Of a stretch of 11,733 nt of DNA, positions 1-4,938 are shown piece by piece. The notes below the pieces were generated by a model. It was not told the origin of the DNA and made no database searches. It saw only the letters and a program-made list of their open reading frames with translations. The translations under genes were made by a program, and so were the position numbers. The stretch lies in the NCBI GenBank assembly GCA_002354035.1, contig DEKU01000021.1, positions 1 to 11,733 on the forward strand, in the 5' to 3' direction. Numbering within the stretch: position 1 is the first letter of the stretch; each line of letters opens with the position of its first letter. Origin of the DNA: Bacteroidales bacterium UBA2714. Its GTDB lineage: Bacteria > Bacteroidota > Bacteroidia > Bacteroidales > P3.

Positions 1-593
1 GCGATGGTGCCGGTCTTGACGATCTCCTGGGGCTCGACGATGACGGTGTCGGCGGCGGTGGCCATCATGGGGCAGAAGTTCTGGCTGGTGCCTTTGTAGA
101 CCAGGTTGCCGCTCTCGTCGCAGATGTTGGCTCCGATGATGGCCACATCGGCGCGGATGGGCTTCTCGAGGAGGTATTCTTTGCCGTCGACGGTGACTTT
201 CTGCTTGCCGTTCTCTACCACGGTGCCGAGGCCGGTGGTGGTGAGCACTCCGCCAAGGCCTGCGCCTGCGGCACGGATCTGCTCGGCCAGGGTGCCCTGG
301 GGCTGGAGGGTGACGTGCAGCTCGCCAGCGTTCATCTGGTCAATAGTGTTGTTGTTGGTGCCGATATGGGTGGCTATGAGGTTTTTGACCTGGTGGTTAG
401 TGATAAGTTTGCCCACGCCCACTTCGGGATAGGCGGTATCATTGCAGATGATGGTGAGGTCTTTGACTCCTTTCTCAACAAGGGCGTCGATGAGCGCGAT
501 GGGATTGCCTACGCCGAGGAATCCGCCAACCATTACAGTCATGCCGTCGTGAATCTTGTCGGCAGCTTCTTTTACTGTTACGAATTTATTCAT
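1..593 (-). CDS. atoD: CoA-transferase subunit A (AtoD-like), 3' end cut by window edge
   Basis: Small (alpha) subunit of a two-subunit CoA-transferase that moves CoA between acetate or butyrate and acetoacetate or a similar acyl acceptor in the cytoplasm. Reading leftwards from the ATG at 593-591 gives 197 codons before the edge. Residues 16-31 (DGMTVMVGGFLGVGNP) match the family's CoA-transferase signature 1. Other family landmarks are NDTAYPEVGVGKLI, ATHIGTN, PQGTLAEQIRAAGAGLGG and VIVEPQEIVKTG. E. coli AtoD has about 220 residues, so roughly 20 C-terminal residues should lie beyond base 1, probably followed by the catalytic B subunit (AtoA), which is not visible. In anaerobic Bacteroidales such pairs often serve butyrate formation from amino acids, but nothing here fixes the substrate; succinyl-CoA:3-ketoacid transferase subunit A is the main alternative. 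There is no clear Shine-Dalgarno before the start, as is usual in Bacteroidota. Family certain, exact substrate not. Confidence 0.9.
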   Translation of the reverse strand, partial: MNKFVTVKEAADKIHDGMTVMVGGFLGVGNPIALIDALVEKGVKDLTIICNDTAYPEVGVGKLITNHQVKNLIATHIGTNNNTIDQMNAGELHVTLQPQGTLAEQIRAAGAGLGGVLTTTGLGTVVENGKQKVTVDGKEYLLEKPIRADVAIIGANICDESGNLVYKGTSQNFCPMMATAADTVIVEPQEIVKTGTI

Positions 594-597
594 GATA

Positions 598-672
598 CTA
601 TGTTATTAGTTTTTTTATTTTTGTATTCTCACTGATTTGTTGACCGTCGTGGGGCGATGGCTGGCAGCTCAT
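598..672 (-). other. Possible 24-residue leader ORF before the CoA-transferase gene
   Basis: On the minus strand an ATG at 672-670 opens a 24-residue frame (begins MSCQPSPHDGQQISENT, ends KIKKLIT) that stops with TAG at 600-598. The stop is 4 nt before the CoA-transferase ATG at 593-591, close enough for translational coupling. The start codon lies within one arm of a possible hairpin (ATGAG on the RNA at 684-680 or 672-668 region). No strong ribosome binding site is visible, and a frame this short could be chance. The peptide resembles nothing I recognise. Confidence 0.25.
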
Positions 673-700
673 TTTGGAGATGAGGAAGCCAGTTTTGGCT
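658..700 (-). promoter_or_regulatory. Mutually exclusive hairpins in the CoA-transferase 5' leader
   Basis: Read as minus-strand RNA, AGCCA (700-696), TGGCT (691-687) and a second AGCCA (662-658) lie in that order, so the middle TGGCT can pair with either neighbour. The first pairing gives a tight 5-bp hairpin with a 4-nt loop (687-700). The second encloses an inner 5-bp stem, CTCAT with ATGAG (684-680 with 672-668, loop 679-673). The segment lies in the roughly 170-nt untranslated leader expected from the promoter at 772-802. It matches no riboswitch class I know; the stems are short, so this is a suggestion only. Confidence 0.3.
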
Positions 701-771
701 CTTGTTATTGTCTGTTTATTAAACTGTTCTACCGCAAAAGAGAGTCTCGTATCCCATTCGGTATCAAATTG

Positions 772-802
772 CAAATATAAGAATTTTTTCTGACACCGAA
801 AA
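772..802 (-). promoter_or_regulatory. Probable Bacteroidota promoter for the CoA-transferase gene
   Basis: On the minus strand TATATTTG (779-772) is an exact match to the Bacteroidota -7 element TAnnTTTG. About 18-20 nt upstream there is only an approximate -33 element (TTTTC, around 802-798). Transcription would begin near 765, leaving a leader of about 170 nt before the start codon at 593. Two copies of GTATC (749-753 and 761-765, 12 bp apart) lie at the predicted transcript start; their role, if any, is unknown. Confidence 0.55.
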
Positions 803-806
803 AAAT

Positions 807-838
807 TTTGTCTATTTTGCAAAATCTGTGTACTTTTG
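807..838 (+). promoter_or_regulatory. Probable Bacteroidota promoter for the plus-strand run
   Basis: TTTG (807-810) is followed after 20 nt by TACTTTTG (831-838), matching the Bacteroidota consensus TTTG, 19-21 nt, TAnnTTTG in both boxes and spacing. Transcription would start near 845, about 65 nt before the ATG at 909. This is the only convincing promoter of this type I see for the plus-strand genes. A perfect 12-bp palindrome fills the spacer. Confidence 0.65.
814..825. promoter_or_regulatory. 12-bp perfect palindrome in the promoter spacer (possible operator)
   Basis: ATTTTGCAAAAT is identical to its reverse complement and lies exactly between the -33 and -7 elements of the plus-strand promoter. 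A dimeric repressor bound there would block polymerase on the plus side and sits about 12 bp from the minus-strand -33 region, so it could affect both directions. AT-rich palindromes can arise by chance, and no regulator gene is visible nearby. Confidence 0.35.
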
Positions 839-862
839 CAACGATTTTTGAGTTATTAGACG

Positions 863-904
863 ATGACGAAAAGAACGTTTATTTTGGCATTAAATCTATC
901 GTAG
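863..904 (+). other. 13-residue upstream ORF resembling the start of the next gene
   Basis: ATG at 863 encodes MTKRTFILALNLS and stops with TAG at 902-904, 4 nt before the ATG at 909. The peptide resembles the first residues of the following protein (MKRTAMILALTMAV), and the DNA shares GAAAAGAAC plus a nearby ATTTTGGC/ATATTGGC. It is in a different reading frame from the main gene. It may be a leftover of a tandem duplication of the gene start, a coupled leader peptide, or the older start of the gene put out of frame. Confidence 0.35.
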
Positions 905-908
905 GAAT

Positions 909-1541
909 ATGAAAAGAACAGCAATGATATTGGCTTTGACCATGGCGGTGTGCGGCATGGCCAAGGCTCAGGACTATGTGGTTCCGGTGGAGACTTGGGA
1001 CTATGAAGAGATTAACGGCAGCAACTATCACGGCTACAACTTCCATGAGAGCTGGGATGTAGACTTCACTGTCGAGAACCAGGATGGCCGCTATACCCCC
1101 ACCGAGGAGGATATCGCCGAGGCCGAGCGCCTGATTCAGAAACGTATAGCATACGTCAACCGCTACCACATCAACCAAGAGGGCGACTGCCCGGTGGTCG
1201 ACGAACACATGCGCCGCTATGAGCGCCAGTATGTGGGATTCACTGACCTCAACGGCTGCCACATAGTGTGGGTGAACTTCGTGTGGGACGAGAGCGCCGC
1301 CGAGCGCCTCACCAAAGACATCGTGCTGACCGAGGGCGGCTGTGGCCATTACTGGCACATCAAGGTGAACCTCACCACTGGCAAGGTTTCGGCTCCCGAG
1401 GTGAATGCCGCGGGCGATGTGAAGTACCTGCCCCGTGCCAAGAAACCGGCCCACCGCATCAGCCGTCCCAAGAAGCCGCAACCCGCAGGCAAGATTCGCA
1501 AGACTGGTATCCCTCACAACCCCCAAGAGGCTCGCTTCTAA
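909..1541 (+). CDS. Secreted protein of unknown function with basic C-terminal tail
   Basis: 210 residues that I do not recognise. Residues 1-20 form a clear Sec signal peptide (MKRTAMILALTMAVCGMAKA), with probable cleavage before QDYVV, so the mature protein is exported to the periplasm or beyond. The mature part is rich in aromatic residues (ETWDYEEINGSNYHGYNFHESWD). A middle section (about 64-115) is charged, probably helical and partly resembles a domain linker. A conserved-looking core follows, with GCHIVWVNFVWDE and TEGGCGHYWHIKVNLTTGKV; the two Gly-Cys sites could form a disulfide. The last about 35 residues are very basic and proline-rich (AKKPAHRISRPKKPQP). No lipobox, membrane helix or T9SS sorting domain is seen. 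The ATG at 909 follows TAGGAAT, a modest ribosome site. It is the first gene behind the promoter at 807-838 and lies 16 nt before the GtrA gene. Base composition is balanced in G and C (19 each in 1081-1140), unlike the C-heavy genes downstream. Confidence 0.8.
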   Translation: MKRTAMILALTMAVCGMAKAQDYVVPVETWDYEEINGSNYHGYNFHESWDVDFTVENQDGRYTPTEEDIAEAERLIQKRIAYVNRYHINQEGDCPVVDEHMRRYERQYVGFTDLNGCHIVWVNFVWDESAAERLTKDIVLTEGGCGHYWHIKVNLTTGKVSAPEVNAAGDVKYLPRAKKPAHRISRPKKPQPAGKIRKTGIPHNPQEARF

Positions 1542-1557
1542 CATACTTGCATCCCCG

Positions 1558-1995
1558 ATGACAGACCAGACTATGGGTGTGCGGTTGCGGGAACTGGTGC
1601 TGAAGTTCCTCAAGTTCGGTGTGGTGGGTGCCAGCGGAATGGCTGTCCACGGCGGCCTACTCTTCCTGCTGAAGGAAGTGGTGAATCTCAACCCTTTCGT
1701 GGCCAACACCATTGGCTTCATAGCTGCTGCATCGAGCAACTATTTCCTCAACCGTATATGGACATTCCGCAGCAAAGAGAAACAGGTGGGGGTCGAGTAC
1801 GTGAAATTCATCATCGTTTCCGTCATAGGCTTGGGCATCAACACCGGGAGCCTAGGGCTGTTGAACACCCTGCTGCCCCAGTGGGCGGCCGACTGGCGGT
1901 TCTACATCCTCTGGGTCGTAGCCGTGGGCATCACCACCCTGTGGAACTTCTTCGGCAACCTGCTTTTCACTTTCCGAAACAAGAAAACAGAGTAA
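1558..1995 (+). CDS. GtrA family membrane protein
   Basis: Small polytopic inner-membrane protein of the GtrA family (PF04138), whose members are thought to help move polyprenyl-linked sugars across the membrane or assist glycosyltransferases in O-antigen and polysaccharide modification. From ATG 1558 it has 145 residues. Four hydrophobic segments lie at about 17-38, 47-66, 83-106 and 116-137, the usual family topology and length. The two halves each end in the family's repeated motif: NYFLNRIWTFR (61-71) and NFFGNLLFTFR (130-140). The reading frame extends upstream into the preceding gene, but starts there would overlap it and add non-family residues; M6 (1573) is a second possible start. 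It is one base from the carboxypeptidase gene, so the two are almost surely co-transcribed. A glycosyltransferase lies one gene further on and could be its partner, but this is inferred from position only. Confidence 0.88.
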   Translation: MTDQTMGVRLRELVLKFLKFGVVGASGMAVHGGLLFLLKEVVNLNPFVANTIGFIAAASSNYFLNRIWTFRSKEKQVGVEYVKFIIVSVIGLGINTGSLGLLNTLLPQWAADWRFYILWVVAVGITTLWNFFGNLLFTFRNKKTE

Positions 1996-1996
1996 C

Positions 1997-3196
1997 ATGA
2001 TGAAACCCATCGCTTCCTTTTTCCTTCTGTGCCTCGTTGCGCTGACCGCCCAGGCCCAGCAACCCCGTCCCGATGCTTTTCCGCCTGTGGAGGAAAGCAT
2101 AGATTCAAAGTCCCTCTCCATGGCCACCACCCTCGACGAGATGCGCCAGTGGAACCGCTACCCCACCTACAGCGTCTATGTCGAAATGATGAACCATTTT
2201 GTTGAGTCCTATCCCGACTTGTGCCATCTCGACACCATAGGCACCTCTGTCCGCGGACGGCTCATCCTCTCCCTTGTCATCACCGGCTCAGAACCCAACG
2301 ACCTCCACCGTCCCGAATTCTTCTACTCCTCCACCATCCATGGCGACGAGCTGACCGGCTTCTATTTCATGTTGCGCCTGTGCGACACCCTACTGAGCAG
2401 CTATGGCTCCTCGGCCGACATTACCAACCTCCTCAACCGTGTGGTGATATACATCAACCCCTTAGCCAACCCCGACGGCACCTATTTTGGAGGCGACAAC
2501 ACAGTGGCATATTCCCAGCGCTACAACGCCAACTCTGTCGACCTCAACCGCAACTACCCCAACCCCTTTGGTGCCGACCCTCTGGACGACATACAGCCTG
2601 AGAACATCGCCATGATGAATTATGCCGAGCAGCACCACTTTGTCATGAGTGCCAACCTGCACGGAGGCAGCGAAGTGATGAACTACCCCTGGGATAGCTT
2701 CACCTCCGACGAGCGCACCCACCCCCAGTCCGAATGGTGGCAAGCCGTGTGCAAACGCTATGTCGACACATGCCGTCTTTATTCCTCGCGCAGCTTTACC
2801 GCCGTCAACCGAGCAGGCTATATTGCCGGAGGCGACTGGTACGTCATCTACAACGGCCGCCAAGACTATTTCAACCACCACTTCAACACCCTCGAACTCA
2901 CCATGGAGGTTTCCAACACCAAAAAGCTGCCCGCAGAACAGCTTACGCGCTATTGGTACATCCAGTCCCACTCGCTCATCAACTACATCAAAGAAGTGCT
3001 CAATGCGCCGCAATCCCAGCCCCAAGGAGTCCATCCCGTCCAAGCCGAATACCTCCGCGTCTACCCCAATCCCACCCTTGGCCCCGTACACATCGACACC
3101 CCTGCCGGCACACGCTCGCTCGACCTCTCCGACCGCCCGGCCGGTCTCCATATCATCAATGTCGATGGCCATCCCGTCAAGATAATAAAACTCTGA
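1997..3196 (+). CDS. Secreted M14 zinc carboxypeptidase with T9SS type A sorting domain
   Basis: 399-residue metallo-carboxypeptidase expected to trim C-terminal residues from peptides outside the cell or on its surface. Residues 1-20 are a signal peptide ending AQA. The catalytic domain (about 45-335) carries the zinc ligands H115 and E118 in IHGDE and H222 in NLHGG; NPDG (158-161); the substrate-binding DLNRNYP (182-188); and the catalytic glutamate E304 in LELTMEVSN. GRQDYFNHH (287-295) resembles the GMQDYNY segment of N/E-type (M14B) carboxypeptidases, so Y291 is the likely catalytic tyrosine. The C-terminus (about 351-399) is a short T9SS type A signal: RVYPNPTLGPVHI, then PAGLHIINV and a final VKIIKL. 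All catalytic residues are present, so it should be active. It lies 1 nt after GtrA and 10 nt before the glycosyltransferase. The T9SS machinery must be elsewhere. The preferred substrate cannot be told from the sequence. Confidence 0.93.
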   Translation: MMKPIASFFLLCLVALTAQAQQPRPDAFPPVEESIDSKSLSMATTLDEMRQWNRYPTYSVYVEMMNHFVESYPDLCHLDTIGTSVRGRLILSLVITGSEPNDLHRPEFFYSSTIHGDELTGFYFMLRLCDTLLSSYGSSADITNLLNRVVIYINPLANPDGTYFGGDNTVAYSQRYNANSVDLNRNYPNPFGADPLDDIQPENIAMMNYAEQHHFVMSANLHGGSEVMNYPWDSFTSDERTHPQSEWWQAVCKRYVDTCRLYSSRSFTAVNRAGYIAGGDWYVIYNGRQDYFNHHFNTLELTMEVSNTKKLPAEQLTRYWYIQSHSLINYIKEVLNAPQSQPQGVHPVQAEYLRVYPNPTLGPVHIDTPAGTRSLDLSDRPAGLHIINVDGHPVKIIKL

Positions 3197-3206
3197 CCGC
3201 TCATCC

Positions 3207-4355
3207 ATGCCTCGCTACCGCCATATTTCTGTGGCCGTGCCAGTGCTGGCCGAGAGCGAAAACCTGCCTCAGCTCCTTTCCCAACTGCGAGGACAAACAT
3301 TCCGCCATTTCACCCTCTACATCTGCGTCAACAATGAAGAGGGCGGATTCGGATTCGACGACAACCAAGCCTGCCTCCGCCTGCTGCAACAGGTCCACGA
3401 CCTGCCGCTGGTTGTGATTGACCGCAGCTCGGTGGGCAAAGGCTGGACAGGCAAGAAGAAAGGAGTGGGATGGGCCCGCAAACTCCTTTTCGAACGCATC
3501 ATGAGCGAACACGACCCCGACGAGCTGGTAGTGAGCCTTGATGCCGACACCGCCATCGATGCCGACTATCTGGAGAGCGTACTCCACACCATGAACACCC
3601 ATCCCGCAAGCAGTGCCTTCGCCGTGCCATACTACCACCCCTTGTGCGGGTCAGACCAGATGGACCGCCCCATGCTCCGCTACGAATGCTACATGCGCCA
3701 CTACCTGATAAACCTATTGCTCATCCACAACCCCTACGCTTTCACCGCCCTGGGCAGCGCCATCGTGTTCCCCCTCTGGGCCTATCGCCGTGTGGGAGGA
3801 ATCACCCCTTTGCAGGGAGGCGAAGACTTCTACCTGTTGCAGAAATTTGCCAAAACCGGTGTCGTCGAACTGGCTCACGCCCATCCCTCCCACAGCCTTT
3901 CCACCGTCAAACCCCAAGGCCGGTCCTCCCACCGTGTGCCTTTCGGCACCGGCCCAGCCGTGGCTGGAGGCTTAGACCTTATGGCTGACCGCTACCCGTT
4001 CTACTCTCCCCAAGGCTTTGCCGCCGTCAAAGCCACCTACGACTCCTTCCCCGCCCTCTATCTTCACGACTGCCCTACTCCCATGACCGCCTTTCTTCAG
4101 CAACAACTGTGCACCGACGACCTGTGGCAACCCCTCCGCCGCAATTTCCATACCGCCGACCGTTTCATCCATGCCTGCACCGAACGTGTCGACGGACTCC
4201 GCATACTCCAGTTCCTCAAAAGCAACCCCGCTTTCCGGCTACCCGAAACAGCCCTGCCCGTCAACTTCCTCACCGACCCTCTGCCCACCCTTCAAGCCTA
4301 CCGCAACCAGCTTTTCGACCGCGAGATGCAGCTCCGCCAGCAGGCCCATTCATAA
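3207..4355 (+). CDS. Glycosyltransferase family 2 protein
   Basis: 382-residue cytoplasmic GT-A-fold sugar transferase. The N-terminus shows the nucleotide-sugar fold (ISVAVPVLAESENLPQLLSQL, then LYICVNNEE). The metal/UDP-sugar-binding DAD motif is in VVSLDADTAID (112-114), and GGEDFYLLQKF (204-214) matches the acceptor-side ED motif of family 2 enzymes. RSSHRVPFGTGPAV (239-252) follows the catalytic region. No signal peptide or clear membrane helix is seen, so it is not a typical GtrB bactoprenol glucosyltransferase despite the nearby GtrA gene. The last about 110 residues carry no motif I know. The insert between the first strands and the DAD motif (GFGFDDNQACLRLLQQVHDLP, GKGWTGKKKGVGWARK) is lysine-rich and may contact a phosphate-bearing substrate. 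Donor and acceptor are unknown. It starts 10 nt after the carboxypeptidase stop and ends before the longest gap in the plus-strand run. Confidence 0.85.
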   Translation: MPRYRHISVAVPVLAESENLPQLLSQLRGQTFRHFTLYICVNNEEGGFGFDDNQACLRLLQQVHDLPLVVIDRSSVGKGWTGKKKGVGWARKLLFERIMSEHDPDELVVSLDADTAIDADYLESVLHTMNTHPASSAFAVPYYHPLCGSDQMDRPMLRYECYMRHYLINLLLIHNPYAFTALGSAIVFPLWAYRRVGGITPLQGGEDFYLLQKFAKTGVVELAHAHPSHSLSTVKPQGRSSHRVPFGTGPAVAGGLDLMADRYPFYSPQGFAAVKATYDSFPALYLHDCPTPMTAFLQQQLCTDDLWQPLRRNFHTADRFIHACTERVDGLRILQFLKSNPAFRLPETALPVNFLTDPLPTLQAYRNQLFDREMQLRQQAHS

Positions 4356-4461
4356 AGCCCCCTCAGCTGTTTGGGGCATCCGCCACCTCACAACCGAGAA
4401 AAAACATCGCCACATCCAACCGCCACCATAATAAATTCACCCTTTTGGCGTTAATCAAAAC
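4356..4461 (+). other. 106-bp gap before smpB with two weak hairpins
   Basis: This is the only sizeable gap in the plus-strand run. GCCCC (4357-4361) can pair with GGGGC (4373-4377) around an 11-nt loop directly after the glycosyltransferase stop, but no T-run follows, so it is not a convincing terminator. TTTTG (4443-4447) can pair with CAAAA (4456-4460) right against the smpB start. No exact TAnnTTTG element is present. A separate smpB promoter here is plausible from the spacing but not shown by the sequence. Confidence 0.4.
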
Positions 4462-4914
4462 ATGGAAGAAAAGAACCTCATCGAAATCAAAAATAAACGT
4501 GCCGAATACGAGTACTTTCTGCTCGACGACTATACCGCCGGCCTCGTCCTCACGGGCACCGAAATCAAATCCATCCGCGACGGGAAAGCCAACCTCACCG
4601 ATGCCTACTGCACCTTTATCGGAGGCGAACTCTTCGTGCGCCAAATGCACATATCCGAATACCGCTTCGGCTCCTACCTCAACCATGCCGCCAAGCGCGA
4701 CCGCAAACTCCTCCTCAACAAGCGTGAGCTCCGTAAACTGCAAAACAAAATCAAAGAGCGCGGCTTCACCATCATCCCCGTCAAACTCTTCGTCAACCCC
4801 CAGGGACGAGCCAAACTCCTCATCTCCTTGGCGCGCGGCAAGAAATTCTACGACAAGCGCGAAAGCATCAAAGAAAAAGACACCCGCCGCGACCTTCAGC
4901 GTCAGCTTCGCTAA
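4462..4914 (+). CDS. smpB: SsrA-binding protein SmpB
   Basis: 150-residue RNA-binding protein that carries tmRNA to stalled ribosomes for trans-translation in the cytoplasm. The length is normal for the family. Recognisable landmarks in order are IKNKRAEYEYFLLDDYTAGLVL, the highly conserved GTEIKSIRDGKANLTDAYC (about residues 32-50), GELFVRQMHISEY, RDRKLLLNKRELRKL, IIPVKLFVNPQGRAKLLISLARGKK, and the basic C-terminal tail KFYDKRESIKEKDTRRDLQRQL that enters the empty mRNA channel. The KKFYDKR segment typical of SmpB is intact. The gene starts after a 106-bp gap and ends 24 nt before the aspartate kinase gene. The tmRNA gene (ssrA) is not in the window. Confidence 0.97.
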   Translation: MEEKNLIEIKNKRAEYEYFLLDDYTAGLVLTGTEIKSIRDGKANLTDAYCTFIGGELFVRQMHISEYRFGSYLNHAAKRDRKLLLNKRELRKLQNKIKERGFTIIPVKLFVNPQGRAKLLISLARGKKFYDKRESIKEKDTRRDLQRQLR

Positions 4915-4938
4915 CCCACTAACACCCCTCCATCACCG

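Larger units (their letters stand above)
594..908. other. Divergent intergenic control region (315 bp)
   Basis: No full-size gene is supported here. The region separates the minus-strand CoA-transferase gene from the plus-strand run. It holds one Bacteroidota-type promoter in each direction (772-802 minus, 807-838 plus), a 12-bp palindrome inside the plus promoter, hairpin-forming sequence in the minus-strand leader (658-700), and a short reading frame in front of each flanking gene (598-672 minus, 863-904 plus). It is clearly richer in A+T than the flanking genes. Confidence 0.8.

Noticed and set aside
598..822. 74-codon minus-strand frame as a full protein gene
   Set aside because: Its ATG at 822 lies upstream of the predicted minus-strand promoter and transcript start; only its last 24 codons could lie in the leader, and those are listed separately.
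1..2000. Change in G/C skew together with diverging genes as a replication origin
   Set aside because: The skew changes from G-rich to C-rich along the plus strand, opposite to an origin, and follows coding strand; no DnaA-box cluster or dnaA-type genes are visible.
2462..3208. 248-codon open frame on the minus strand
   Set aside because: It is the complement of the carboxypeptidase gene, whose sense frame has all catalytic residues; the antisense protein has no family features.
4357..4377. GCCCC/GGGGC hairpin as a rho-independent terminator after the glycosyltransferase
   Set aside because: The stem has only 5 bp with a long loop, and no T-run follows.
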